From Magnetococcales bacterium HCHbin5 (GTDB lineage: Bacteria; Pseudomonadota; Magnetococcia; Magnetococcales; Magnetaquicoccaceae): a DNA stretch of 64,000 nt. The translations under genes and the position numbers were made by a program. Position 1 is the stretch's first letter, and every line of letters begins with the position of its first letter. The stretch is taken from contig PEAG01000005.1 in NCBI GenBank assembly GCA_002753505.1, positions 23,109-87,108 of the forward strand, read 5' to 3'. The notes under the pieces are model-generated. The model saw only the letters and a list, made by a program, of their open reading frames with translations, was not told the DNA's origin and did no database searches. Shown here piece after piece: positions 40,697 through 51,500 of the stretch.

Positions 40697-41269
40697 TCAA
40701 CTCGGGAAGGGAACCCCGGTGCCGGCCAATCCACAGTAACCGGCTGGGTTTTTGTGTAAATAGTGTTGGTGATACCCTTCGGCTTCATAAAAAGGCGGGG
40801 CCGCCCGGACCTCCGTCGTGATGCGACCAAAACCGGCCCGGGATAACGGCTGCTGGTACAACTCCAGGCTGTGCAACGCCTCCTGCTGCTGTTGCACCGA
40901 ACTGGTGTAGATGGCGGAACGGTATTGACTGCCCACATCGTTGCCCTGTCGCATGCCCTGGGTGGGGTCGTGGCTTTCCCAGAATATTTTCAAGAGTTGA
41001 CCAAAAGAGATTCTGGCCGGATCATACACAACGCGCACCACCTCGCAATGGTTGGTTTGGCCGCTGCATACCTGCTCATAGGTGGGCGAAACCAACGCCC
41101 CGCCGGCATAACCCACCGCCGTGACAACCACCCCAGGGGTCTGCCAGAACCGCCGCTCCGCTCCCCAAAAACATCCCATGCCAAAGAGAACCTGCGCCGT
41201 ATCGTCTGGAAATGGCGGGAAAATGTTTGTTTTCAAAACAGGATGAATACTCTGCCTTGCTGTACTCAT
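40697..41269 (-). CDS. msrA: peptide-methionine (S)-S-oxide reductase MsrA
   Basis: [40 protein letters not shown]. Confidence 0.95.
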   Translation of the reverse strand: MSTARQSIHPVLKTNIFPPFPDDTAQVLFGMGCFWGAERRFWQTPGVVVTAVGYAGGALVSPTYEQVCSGQTNHCEVVRVVYDPARISFGQLLKIFWESHDPTQGMRQGNDVGSQYRSAIYTSSVQQQQEALHSLELYQQPLSRAGFGRITTEVRAAPPFYEAEGYHQHYLHKNPAGYCGLAGTGVPFPS

Positions 41270-41355
41270 GAAAGAGGCTCCTTCCGGTTGTATCATACCG
41301 GTCAGCCCGTGGCGAATCCGGTGGTCGGTTGCAGGCTGACAGACAAGAGGGGGAT

Positions 41356-41384
41356 TTGACAACAAAAAAATAATGGTATATTAT
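41356..41384 (+). promoter_or_regulatory. sigma70-like promoter for bolA-grxD
   Basis: TTGACA (41356-41361), 17 nt spacer, TATTAT (41379-41384), upstream of ATG 41431. Confidence 0.55.
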
Positions 41385-41430
41385 AAAATATAACAACTGA
41401 GTTGCAACCCTTTTCTGTGGGAGATGTCTT

Positions 41431-41667
41431 ATGGAAGTAGCAACCCTGAAGCAGATTTTGCAAAATGGTTTGCCCTGTGATCACCTGGACGTGGACGGGG
41501 ATGGGCGGCATTTTCAGGTTACCATGGTATCCGCGTTGTTTCGTGGCAAGGGTATGGTACAGCGTCATCAGATGGTTTACGAGGTGTTAGGCAATTTGAT
41601 GGTGGATGAGGATGTGCATGCCCTGGCATTAAAGACGATCACCCCGGAGGATTGGGCCAAATCCTGA
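41431..41667 (+). CDS. BolA/IbaG family protein
   Basis: ILQNGLPCDHLDVDGDGRHFQVTMVSALFRGKGMVQRHQMVYEVLG. Confidence 0.92.
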   Translation: MEVATLKQILQNGLPCDHLDVDGDGRHFQVTMVSALFRGKGMVQRHQMVYEVLGNLMVDEDVHALALKTITPEDWAKS

Positions 41668-41710
41668 CGGTTGTTCAAGCAAATCACCCTACTATCCAGA
41701 GGAGAAAAAG

Positions 41711-42034
41711 ATGGAAGATGTACAGGAAAAAATCAGAGCCCAAGTCAATGAACACCCCATTGTTCTTTACATGAAAGGTACCCCCCGTTTTCCGCAGTGC
41801 GGTTTTTCCCAGAATGCGGCGGCCATTTTGCAGGCTTGTGGTGCCAAGGACTATTTTTCGGTGGATGTGTTGATGGATCCGGAAATTCGGAGCGGAATCA
41901 AGCTGTTTTCCAACTGGCCAACGTTGCCCCAGTTGTATCTGAAGGGGCAGTTGATTGGTGGTTCTGATATCATGACGGAGATGTACCAATCGGGTGAGTT
42001 GCAAAAACGGGTTGCCGAGGCGATGGCGGGTTGA
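41711..42034 (+). CDS. grxD: monothiol glutaredoxin, Grx4 family
   Basis: IVLYMKGTPRFPQCGFSQNAAAIL, NWPTLPQLYLKGQLIGGSDIM; follows bolA. The active-site motif reads PQCGFS rather than PxCGFS with an adjacent CPF. Confidence 0.93.
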   Translation: MEDVQEKIRAQVNEHPIVLYMKGTPRFPQCGFSQNAAAILQACGAKDYFSVDVLMDPEIRSGIKLFSNWPTLPQLYLKGQLIGGSDIMTEMYQSGELQKRVAEAMAG

Positions 42035-42076
42035 TGTCGGATTGGCTGGCTGTCAGCAGTGGTCGGGGGAGTTTCC

Positions 42077-42889
42077 ATGGAGGTTGATCATCGGCTCATC
42101 GAGCCATACCGGATTCAGGAAGAGCCCTATTTCGAGCCGGTTGGTTCGGAGATCTCCCTGTTTACGGCTGCCTACGCCAACCGCCTGCCGGTCTTGATCA
42201 AGGGGCCGACGGGGTGTGGCAAAAGTCGTTTTGTGGAGTATATGGCTTGGCGACTGGGGCGGCCGTTGGTCACGGTCTCTTGCCATGAGGATATGACGGC
42301 CAGTGATCTGGTGGGTCGTTATCTGGTGGTGGGGGGAGAGACTGTCTGGCAGGATGGTCCTTTGACGTTGGCGGTGCGGCATGGTGCCCTCTGTTATCTG
42401 GACGAGGTGGTGGAGGCTCGCAAAGATACCACGGTGGTGATCCATCCGTTGGCGGATGATCGGCGCATTTTGCCGATGGAAAAGCAGGGTACTTTGCTCA
42501 GGGCGGCCGCCGAATTTTGTTTGGTCATCTCCTACAATCCGGGTTATCAGAGTGTCTTGAAAGATCTCAAGCAGAGTACCCGACAGCGGTTTGTTGCCAT
42601 GGAGTTCGACTATCCCGATGCCCGGCGGGAGGCGTTGATTGTTCACAGGGAGAGTGGTCTGGATCACGCTTTGGCTGCCTCTTTGGTGCGGTTTGCCCAT
42701 TTGACCCGCAACCTGAAGGGCAACGGTCTGGAGGAGGGGGCCAGCACCCGGTTGCTGGTGCATGCGGGTCGGTTGATACAGGCGGGTTGTTCGCCGGCGG
42801 AGGCCTGTGCCGCTGGCATCACCCATGCCTTGACGGATGATCCAGAGATGTTGGCGGCGGTCAATGCCTTGAGTGATGCCATTTTTTAG
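42077..42889 (+). CDS. cbbQ: CbbQ/NirQ/NorQ family MoxR-type AAA+ ATPase
   Basis: [68 protein letters not shown]. Confidence 0.88.
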   Translation: MEVDHRLIEPYRIQEEPYFEPVGSEISLFTAAYANRLPVLIKGPTGCGKSRFVEYMAWRLGRPLVTVSCHEDMTASDLVGRYLVVGGETVWQDGPLTLAVRHGALCYLDEVVEARKDTTVVIHPLADDRRILPMEKQGTLLRAAAEFCLVISYNPGYQSVLKDLKQSTRQRFVAMEFDYPDARREALIVHRESGLDHALAASLVRFAHLTRNLKGNGLEEGASTRLLVHAGRLIQAGCSPAEACAAGITHALTDDPEMLAAVNALSDAIF

Positions 42890-42916
42890 TGGCTTCTTGC
42901 CCTCCTTTTAGACAAT

Positions 42917-42958
42917 CAGGGGCCTGGGAACTGTGGCGGTCTCCAGGCCCCTGCAATG
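42917..42958. repeat. nested hairpin repeat copy between cbbQ and cbbO
   Basis: CAGGGGCCTGG-N15-CCAGGCCCCTGCAATG, perfect 11 bp stem. Confidence 0.75.
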
Positions 42959-43013
42959 ATTTTCGTGGGTTTGCTGCTGGTATGGCAGCCGCATCTATCA
43001 GGTCAGGACCATT

Positions 43014-45119
43014 ATGGACAACGATTCGCCGCCATTGACACTGGATCTGCTTGAGGGGCGTCTGGAAGAGATTCTGGAGGCTGCCCTCTCTTCCCGCCGT
43101 ACCATCGTTCCCATTGTGCAGGTGATGACCCACCGTACCGAACAACAACAACATACCCTGCTGCACTGGTTGCCCATTGTCGCGCGCGTCAACCCGGAGT
43201 TGGCCTTTCAGTGCGCCCAGCGGATTCCACCACAAATGGATCAACTGGAGGAGGCCGACCTGGAACGTTGGGTTGGAGGGGTGCTGGACCGCTACGACCA
43301 GGAGGGGTTGCAACAGGCCCTGACAGTGCTGCGCAATGGTCCCCCCCGTCTCAACCAAAGAGCAGAAACAGCCTTCCTGGCAGATATTGCGGGGTTGCTG
43401 ACCACCTTTGTCGCCGCATTGGGGGGCCGTCCCCTGACCCTGGCAGAGGGGGAGTACCCCCATACCAATACGGAAACCCTCTTTTTACCCCCCAGCCTGG
43501 CCGTTGCCGACCGGGTGGAGGATAACCATACCCTCTATCGCTGTCTGGCTGCCCATCTGTGGTCCCTGGGGCGGTTTGGTACCTATTTTCCCGACCTGCC
43601 CGAACGGTTGGGGCACTACCCGGACCCCGAGGCCGCCGCACAGCTCTATTTGACCCTGGAGAGCTGCCGCATGGATGCCATTCTGGATCGCCTGCTGCCG
43701 GGTCTGGGCCGTTTCATGCTGCCCTGGCAGGCTTCCCGCCAGCGTGGGGGGCCTTGGCAAGAGGTGGCGGCTGCGCTGGCCGCTCCAACGGCCAGCCGGG
43801 AGAACAGTCTGACCTGGACGGAGAGCCTGTACGGGATAGCGTTACCAACGCCGCTACCGTTTCACAGTGCCCGCTCTTATCGTCCGGCCATGGCGACCCT
43901 GCTGCACCGTTTGGAACGGGAAAAACAGCTTTTCCGCCGGGTGGTGAACCAGGCAATGCCACGTCTGCAGCCGATCACTCTGCCCGACGCCGGGGACGAG
44001 AGGGAACTGGAGTTGCGCCCCCTGGCCGATGGGATGACCTTTGAGCTGTTGTTGGATGGCCAGCCGTTATTGCCTCCCGACCTGATTCATGCCCTGAGCC
44101 ATTCGATCATTCAGGATTTGGGACGGATTCCGCCGGAATATCTGACTGCGGCGGGTGCGGGAGGTTACGCTGCCCAGGAATCGACTGAAACCGGGGAACA
44201 GGAGGATTCCTGTCTGCCCACCAGAGCCGAGGTGGATACCTTTCTGTATGACGAATGGGATTTTCGCCGCAATGATTACCGAAAAGATTGGTGTGTGCTG
44301 AAAGAGTTGCCCATCCTGCCATCCGACGCACCCCTTGTTGCAACCACGCTGGCAAAATACCGTGCCCTTTGGCAGGGGATTCGGCGCAGTTTTGAGTTGC
44401 TGCTGGGTCGGGATCTCTGGCTGCGGCGGCAGTTGCAGGGCGACGAGGTGGACACGGACACCTTGGTCCAGGCTCTGACGGACAGCCGGGCGGGGTTGGA
44501 GATGGATGAACGCCTGTTCCGCTGCCGACGGCGCAACGAACGAGACGTGGCCACCCTGATTCTGGTGGACATGAGCGGTTCCACCAAGGGATGGGTGATA
44601 GAGGCCATTCAGGAGAGCTTGGTGCTGTTTTGCAAGGCGTTGCAGGTATTGGGGGACCGTTACGCGGTGTACGGCTTTTCCAGTCGGACGCGCAAGCAGT
44701 GCGAACTGTTCCCCATCAAGCGGTTTGAACAGCCGTATGGTCCGGCGGTGGAGGGGGGCATCGCCGGTATTGCGCCCATGGAGTACACCCGGATGGGGGT
44801 GTTTATTCGCCATGCGACGGCGGTACTGAATGGGCAGGAGGCCCGAACCCGCCTGCTGATCACCCTTTCGGATGGCAAGCCGGAGGATTATGACGGATTT
44901 TACGATGGTTATCGAGGCCAGTATGCCATCGAGGACACCCGCAAGGCATTGATCGAGGCGCGTCGGAGCGGTATCCATCCTTTCTGCATCACCGTTGACA
45001 CGGAGGCCAGGGAATATTTGCCCCGTCTCTATGGTCCGGCCCGCTATGTGATGTTGGATGATGTGCGGCAATTGCCGGTCAAGATTGCCGACATCTATCG
45101 CCGCTTGACTACCGGGTGA
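43014..45119 (+). CDS. cbbO: VWA domain protein, CbbO/NorD type
   Basis: C-terminal VWA with MIDAS LILVDMSGSTKGW, ITLSDGKPEDYDGFYDGYRGQYAIEDTRKAL; follows cbbQ. Confidence 0.85.
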   Translation: MDNDSPPLTLDLLEGRLEEILEAALSSRRTIVPIVQVMTHRTEQQQHTLLHWLPIVARVNPELAFQCAQRIPPQMDQLEEADLERWVGGVLDRYDQEGLQQALTVLRNGPPRLNQRAETAFLADIAGLLTTFVAALGGRPLTLAEGEYPHTNTETLFLPPSLAVADRVEDNHTLYRCLAAHLWSLGRFGTYFPDLPERLGHYPDPEAAAQLYLTLESCRMDAILDRLLPGLGRFMLPWQASRQRGGPWQEVAAALAAPTASRENSLTWTESLYGIALPTPLPFHSARSYRPAMATLLHRLEREKQLFRRVVNQAMPRLQPITLPDAGDERELELRPLADGMTFELLLDGQPLLPPDLIHALSHSIIQDLGRIPPEYLTAAGAGGYAAQESTETGEQEDSCLPTRAEVDTFLYDEWDFRRNDYRKDWCVLKELPILPSDAPLVATTLAKYRALWQGIRRSFELLLGRDLWLRRQLQGDEVDTDTLVQALTDSRAGLEMDERLFRCRRRNERDVATLILVDMSGSTKGWVIEAIQESLVLFCKALQVLGDRYAVYGFSSRTRKQCELFPIKRFEQPYGPAVEGGIAGIAPMEYTRMGVFIRHATAVLNGQEARTRLLITLSDGKPEDYDGFYDGYRGQYAIEDTRKALIEARRSGIHPFCITVDTEAREYLPRLYGPARYVMLDDVRQLPVKIADIYRRLTTG

Positions 45120-45148
45120 CGGGTGCAGCGAGGCAAGAGGCTTGCAAT

Positions 45149-45259
45149 TCAAGGGTGTTTGCAGGTTTTGAACTTCAGATCCAGTTTGATGACTGTCTCT
45201 GCACTGGAAAAATCAAAACAGAGATCCCCCTCCCGCCAGTTGTCCGGGCAGGTGGTCAT
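45149..45259 (-). pseudogene. 36-codon ORF coupled to AAA ATPase, likely truncated partner gene
   Basis: ATGA overlap with the ATPase stop; reads MTTCPDNWREGDLCFDFSSAETVIKLDLKFKTCKHP then TGA. Confidence 0.5.
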
Positions 45260-46272
45260 CGGGGGTTGCCCGCGAGGGATTTCCTGATTTCCATATCGTA
45301 AAGTCGCTGGTTTTCTTCGGCAATTTTGTTGGGATAAACCTGGATGTATTCGGAACAGGCATTGACCTGGACACCGTTTTTGCCTGAATCATCCAAGGCA
45401 AAATAGGTGACAGGCGTTTGTTCTTTCTGATAATCCAGCTCCTTCAATAAGGCATAGTCATGGGTTGCCAGAAAAATTTGCACGCCCTGTCTGGCCAGCA
45501 TGAGCAAAATTTTTGCAACATGCTGCATCATGGAGGGGTTCAGGTTGGCTTCCGGTTCGTCCCAGTAGAGTGTGGTCTCCTTGCACAGGGAACCATTGCG
45601 GATAAGCTGCCAGACCAGGGCCAGTTTCCGAAAACCTTCCGAGACCAGGGAAAATTCCATGCTGATACTGTTCTGATATAAATAAAATGTCTCGCCTTCG
45701 ACAATAACTTCACCGCCAATAATCCCTTGAATGTACAGCGAAATATCCCTGAATGCCGGATCAAGATTTTTGACAGGTGGCAGATAGGCCAATTTTAAAA
45801 TATCATAATAGACTTCATCAAACGATAAGTTGTACTTGTCATAAAGTGAGATAAAGCCCGGTGCAAAGGAGAGCATCTCTTTTACGGGAAGATATGCTGG
45901 CACTCCAAATACGTCAGAAATTGTTATGCTTTCCCCGTGATGTGTGTTTTGGAGCGAACGGTTTGCTGTACCTGCCCGAAAGGATACTTTCACTAGGCAA
46001 TCGTCCCAGATTGCTGTGGCCTCAGCTTCTGCTCGATCCGTGCTGTTGCGGATCAAACCTTTATGGTCTACCGTTTTTGTCCGAAAAACAGTATAAAATT
46101 TACGTGATAAATCACCTGTCATAGTTCCAGACATTTGAAGACAATACAAGAGCTTGAGAATGTGTGTTTTCCCGGTGCCGTTGGCACCGACAAACGCATT
46201 GACCCCCTTGGAAAATTCCATCTCCAAGTGCTCAAAGGCGGTAAAGTTGGTCAAGGTCAGATGGGTAAACAT
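45256..46272 (-). CDS. AAA family ATPase (OLD/RecF-like ABC ATPase)
   Basis: MFTHLTLTNFTAFEHLEMEFSKGVNAFVGANGTGKTHILKLLY; LYWDEPEANLNPSMM; FLATHDYALLKEL. Confidence 0.88.
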   Translation of the reverse strand: MFTHLTLTNFTAFEHLEMEFSKGVNAFVGANGTGKTHILKLLYCLQMSGTMTGDLSRKFYTVFRTKTVDHKGLIRNSTDRAEAEATAIWDDCLVKVSFRAGTANRSLQNTHHGESITISDVFGVPAYLPVKEMLSFAPGFISLYDKYNLSFDEVYYDILKLAYLPPVKNLDPAFRDISLYIQGIIGGEVIVEGETFYLYQNSISMEFSLVSEGFRKLALVWQLIRNGSLCKETTLYWDEPEANLNPSMMQHVAKILLMLARQGVQIFLATHDYALLKELDYQKEQTPVTYFALDDSGKNGVQVNACSEYIQVYPNKIAEENQRLYDMEIRKSLAGNPR

Positions 46273-46445
46273 CAGTCGTCTCCTTTCGCGCCGGTAACGG
46301 CGGTCACGGCCGCTCGCCGGGTGCCGCCAAACGCGCATCCGGTGGGAGCAGTCTCTGTCCGTGCTGCAGGAATGTCAATCGATTTCATGGTTGCAGAGCT
46401 GTTTTGCCCTGGCACGCACGCAGGATGATCGGCACCGCCCGCCTG

Positions 46446-48413
46446 CTATTCCATGAAAAAACGCTGTACCGACGCATGGTCCCGCACAATGCGCGCCGGT
46501 GGCAACGCCTCCAACAATTGCCGACCATACCGCTTCCGGGTCAACCGAATATCCAATATGGCCATCCCCCCCCGATCCGTGCTGCGCCGCAACAAACGAC
46601 CGACCCCTTGCTTTAACGAAAGAATCGCTCTGGGAATAAACATTTCCCGAAACGGGTTGCGACCGTTCAACTCCAACCACCGCCCGCGCGCCGCAATCAG
46701 CGGATCCACCGGCGATACAAAAGGCAGGCGGTCAATGATCACCATGGAGAGCGCATCCCCCGGCACATCCACCCCTTCCCAAAAACTGGACAACCCCAAT
46801 AACACCGAAGCATTCTGCACCCGAAACGTCTCCAGCAAGGCCCCCTTGGACCGCTCACCCTGCACCAGCAACGGAAACCGGATTCGCCCCATCAAACCTT
46901 GGCGCACAAACTCCAACATGCGTTGGCTGGTGAACAGGCATAAGGTGCGCCCCGAGGCCGCCTCCAACAGCGCAACCGTCTCCTCCACCACCGCCGCCGG
47001 ATAGAGCGGATCATCCGGCTCCGGCATCTGTTCCGGCAGATAGAGAATTGCCCGCTGTCGATAATCAAATACCAACGGCAGTTGCTCGGTGATGACCTCG
47101 CTCGCAGTCAGCCCCAGTTGATCCAACAAGAAGGCAAACCCGCCCGCCGGTCCGCCCGTGGCCAGTGTGGCCGAGGTGAAAATGGCTGTTTTGACCCGTG
47201 GATAGAACAACTCCTTCATGGTTGGCCCGGTCTCCAACGGGGAAGCGGTCAAAAAAATGCCCCGATCCCGCGTCTCATACCAATAAACCCGGGCCGGATC
47301 ATCCATGCTGCGAATCCAACCCGAAGTGTCCAGCATCTCCCTGGCCCGCCGCCCACAGGCTGCCAGGCCGGCACTGCGTACCTGATGCGGTTCCAGCATG
47401 CGCAGCAAATGATGCAGAGCGCTCTCCATCTGCATCAACGCCTTGCCGATGGGGCCATCCCGTTCCAAATCCTGCGGAATCATCCCCTCCCGCCGGTTGT
47501 CCTCGGGAAAGGCCTCCCGCAAAGCCTGAGCCGCCAACTCCAGATCAGGAAACGCCAGCAACAAGGCCGGATCATCCGCCCCAACCTCCTGCGACTCCCG
47601 CCGGCAGTCCGCAACCAGCTCCCGCAGTTGATGGTTGCTGATGTTCCAACCAAAAAATTGCGTGATCACATCCGGGATTTTATGGGCTTCATCAAACACA
47701 ACCACTCCATGATCGGGCAGCAACTCCCCGAACCCCCCATCCCGCAACGCCAAATCCGCAAAAAACAGATGATGATTGACGACGACCAGATCCGACTTTT
47801 TGGCCCGGTCACGGGCCTTGGTGAGAAAACATTGATCATAATGGCCGCAGCGACGCCCCAGACAGTGGTCTCCCCCGGCACTGATCTCTTTCCAGAAGCT
47901 AACCGTTTCCGGCAAGGCGTCCAACTCCTCCCGGTCTCCCAGTTCGGTTTGGTCCGCCCAATCGGCGACCATGGCCGACCATTGTCGCTCCTGGGGGGGA
48001 ACATTCATACCCTGGTGGCGAAAGGTATCAAACCGGTAACGGCAGAGATAATTGCTGCGCCCTTTCAGGCTGCTGGCGGTAAAAGGGCGCGCAACGACCC
48101 GCCGCAACAGGGGAATATCCTTGTCAAACAGCTGTTCCTGCAACGCCTTGGTGGCCGTGGAAACGATCACCGCTTGGCCAATGGCCAGCAGGGGCAGCAG
48201 ATAGGCCAAGGTTTTGCCGGTGCCGGTGGGAGCCTCCACCACCAGACTCCGCTCTGCCACAACCGCTTCCACGACCAGTTGGGCCATTCGACTTTGAATG
48301 GCGCGGGGCTCGTAAGCCCCAATCTCTGTCGCCAACCGGCTGGACAAACCAAAAAGTGCCTGAATGTGCAGCGCAGAGGGAGGATTTTCCATGGGCGTAA
48401 TTAGCCTTGACAT
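46446..48413 (-). CDS. ATP-dependent DNA helicase, DinG/YoaA (XPD-like) family
   Basis: VVEAPTGTGKTLAYLLPLL, Fe-S-type cysteines (CRYRFDTFR...CLGRRCGHYDQC), VVFDEAHKIPD, C-terminal SFWEGVDVPGDALSMVIIDRLPF. Confidence 0.93.
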   Translation of the reverse strand: MSRLITPMENPPSALHIQALFGLSSRLATEIGAYEPRAIQSRMAQLVVEAVVAERSLVVEAPTGTGKTLAYLLPLLAIGQAVIVSTATKALQEQLFDKDIPLLRRVVARPFTASSLKGRSNYLCRYRFDTFRHQGMNVPPQERQWSAMVADWADQTELGDREELDALPETVSFWKEISAGGDHCLGRRCGHYDQCFLTKARDRAKKSDLVVVNHHLFFADLALRDGGFGELLPDHGVVVFDEAHKIPDVITQFFGWNISNHQLRELVADCRRESQEVGADDPALLLAFPDLELAAQALREAFPEDNRREGMIPQDLERDGPIGKALMQMESALHHLLRMLEPHQVRSAGLAACGRRAREMLDTSGWIRSMDDPARVYWYETRDRGIFLTASPLETGPTMKELFYPRVKTAIFTSATLATGGPAGGFAFLLDQLGLTASEVITEQLPLVFDYRQRAILYLPEQMPEPDDPLYPAAVVEETVALLEAASGRTLCLFTSQRMLEFVRQGLMGRIRFPLLVQGERSKGALLETFRVQNASVLLGLSSFWEGVDVPGDALSMVIIDRLPFVSPVDPLIAARGRWLELNGRNPFREMFIPRAILSLKQGVGRLLRRSTDRGGMAILDIRLTRKRYGRQLLEALPPARIVRDHASVQRFFME

Positions 48414-48569
48414 TTTTAATTAAAATCAACATTCTAATCCTGGGAATGGCATGACGTCAAGCAGGAGATCGCGTCCCGACTGCGGGTTCCGTCCCTGCCG
48501 TTTGCTGCCACCCATCCTGGTCGACCAGGGGCAGGGCAGGGCTTTTTTTCCACTTACCAAAGGGCAGCC

Positions 48570-51500
48570 ATGTCCTACGCACATTTTGTCCATTTACATG
48601 TCCATTCCGGCTTTTCCCTGCTGACCTCCAGTGCCCGCGTTGAGGCACTGATTCAGCGCGCCAAGGCGTTGCGGATGCCGGCCCTGGCCCTCACCGACCA
48701 TGGCAACCTGTTTGCCGCCATCCCCTTTTTTACCGGCTGCCTCAAAGCCGGGATCAAGCCCATTCTGGGTGCGCAACTCTATCTGGTGGCCGATCGGCAC
48801 GACCGCTGCAGCCGTCCCGATCAGGAGATTCGCGACCAACTGATTCTGCTTTGCCGCAACCAGACCGGTTGGCAAAATTTGATGCGCTTGGTGTCAGCCG
48901 GTCATCTGGAGGGGAGTCATGAAAAACCCCGGATTGATTTTGAGCTTCTGCAACAGCACCATCAGGGTTTGATCGCCCTCTCGGCCGCCCACAAAGGGGC
49001 GGTGGGTCGGCTGTTGCACGCGGGTGACTGGGAGGCCGCAACGGCGGCAGCGACTGCCCTTGCCGATCTGTTCCGGGAACAGGATGGGTCGGGCGAGCCG
49101 GTTCCCGGCTTTTTTATCGAGCTGCAACGCCACGGTTTGCCCGTTGAAGAGGAGGTCAATGCCGCTGCCATCCGACTGGCCCACCAATGCAACATTCCCC
49201 TGCTGGCCAGCAATGATATTCACATGGTGCGGGCCGAAGAGCATCGGGCTCAGGATGCCCTGCTCTGTGTCGGCCTGGGCCACACCCTGTTTGAGAGCAA
49301 CCGACCCCGTTTTACCGAACGCCACTGCTTCTCTACCCCCGAAGAGATGGCCAGCCGTTTTGCCGACCTGCCGGAGGCCCTGGCCAACACCCTCTATGTG
49401 GCCCAGCGTTGCAACCTGCAACTGGAGCTGGGCAAAACTGTCCTGCCGGATTATCGACCGCCCCAGGGGGAGGATCTGGACAGCTGTTTGCGGCGGGAGT
49501 CGGAGGAGGGGTTGCAGCGTCGCCTGCGGGAGTTTGTGTTGCCCGGCTGTCTGGCCAGCGAGCAGGAGGCTACCCGGATGCTCTACCAGGAGCGGTTGGC
49601 CTATGAACTGGAAGTCATTTTGCAGATGGGCTTTTCCGGTTATTTTCTCATCGTCTCCGACTTTATCCGCTGGGCCAAGCGGGAAGGGATTCCGGTCGGG
49701 CCGGGGCGTGGCTCCGGGGCGGGTTCGCTGGTGGCCTGGTCGCTGGATATTACCGATCTGGACCCCATCCGTTACCAGCTGCTGTTTGAACGTTTTCTGA
49801 ATCCGGAGCGGGTCTCCATGCCCGACTTTGACGTCGACTTTTGCATGGATAACCGGGAGCGGGTGATCCACTATGTCCGGGACAAGTATGGGGCGGACCG
49901 GGTGGCGCAGATCATCACCTTCGGGACGTTGCAGGCGCGGGTGGTGATTCGGGATGTGGGGCGGGTGCTGGAGTTTCCCTATGGCCGGGTGGACCGGATC
50001 GCCAAACTGATTCCCATGACCCTGGGCATCACCCTGAAAGAGGCCATCGCCCAGGAAGAGCCACTGCGCCGCCTGCTGGAGGAGGAGGAGGATGTTCAGG
50101 ATCTGATCAATCTGGCCATGGTGTTGGAGGGGCTGCCCCGCTCGGCCGGTACCCATGCCGCCGGGGTGGTCATGGCCAATGGCCCATTGACCGACATGGT
50201 GCCCCTGTATCGGGATCCCCGCTCGGAGATGCCGGTTACCCAGTTCAACATGGGGGATGTGGAAAAGGCGGGCTTGGTCAAGTTTGACTTTCTTGGCCTG
50301 AAAACCCTGACCGTGATTGCCGATGTGTTGCGACTGGTCAATCAGGGCCGGGTGGCCCGTGGCGAGCATCCCATCGATATCAACCGGATCGATCTGGCCG
50401 ACAGCGACACCTTTGCCCTGCTCAAGGAGGGACAGACCCGCGGGGTTTTCCAGTTGGAATCCTCCGGCATGCGGGACATTTTACGAAAACTGGCCCCGGA
50501 TACCTTCGAGGAGGTGGTTGCCCTGGTGGCCCTCTATCGCCCGGGGCCGTTGGGCTCTGGCATGGTGGATGATTTTATCAATCGCAAGCATGGTCGCATC
50601 GAGGTCAGCTATCCTCTGCCCATGCTGGAACCCATCCTGAAGGAGACCTTTGGCGTCATCCTCTACCAGGAACAGGTGATGAAAATTGCCCAGGTGTTGG
50701 CAGGCTATACCCTGGGGGGAGCCGACCTGTTGCGGCGGGCCATGGGCAAGAAAAAAATGCAGGAGATGCTGGCGCAGCGGGCCATTTTCATGAACGGTGC
50801 CCTGGCCAACAACATACCCGCGGAACGGGCCGGTTTTGTCTTTGATTTGATGGAAAAATTTGCCGGCTATGGCTTTAACAAATCCCATTCGGCCGCCTAT
50901 GCCCTGATCTCCTATCAGACGGCCTGGTTGAAAGCCCACTATCCGGTTGAATTCATGGCTGCCACCCTCACCTGTGACCTGTTGAACAGTGACAAGGTGG
51001 CCATTTTTGTGCATGAATGCCGTGCCATGCAGATTGCCATCCTGCCGCCGGATGTCAACGTTTCGGTGAGCGGCTTTGCGGTGGAACGGCAGGGTGAGGC
51101 TCAGCGTCTGGCCATTCGCTACGGCTTGGCCGCCATCAAAAATGTCGGGGAGGGGGCGGTGGAGGGGCTGCTGAAGGCCAGGGAGCAGGGCGGCCCCTTC
51201 GCCAGCCTTTTTGAGCTGTGCCGCCGTATTCGGGGGCTGAACAGACGCATGATGGAGCAACTGATCAAGTCCGGGGCCTGTGACTGTCTGGGGCAAAACC
51301 GGGCCACCCTGCTGCACCACCTGCCAGCCGCCATGAGTCGGGGGAGTAAAAAACAGGAGTCGGTTGCCTTGGGATTCCGGGATCTGTTCGCCGATACCGA
51401 AGAGGAGTTGCCTCCCGGCCTGCCGGAATTTGATCCGCAGCAAAAACTCCTGTATGAGAAAGAGGCCCTGGGATTTTATGTGACCGGTCACCCCATGGAC

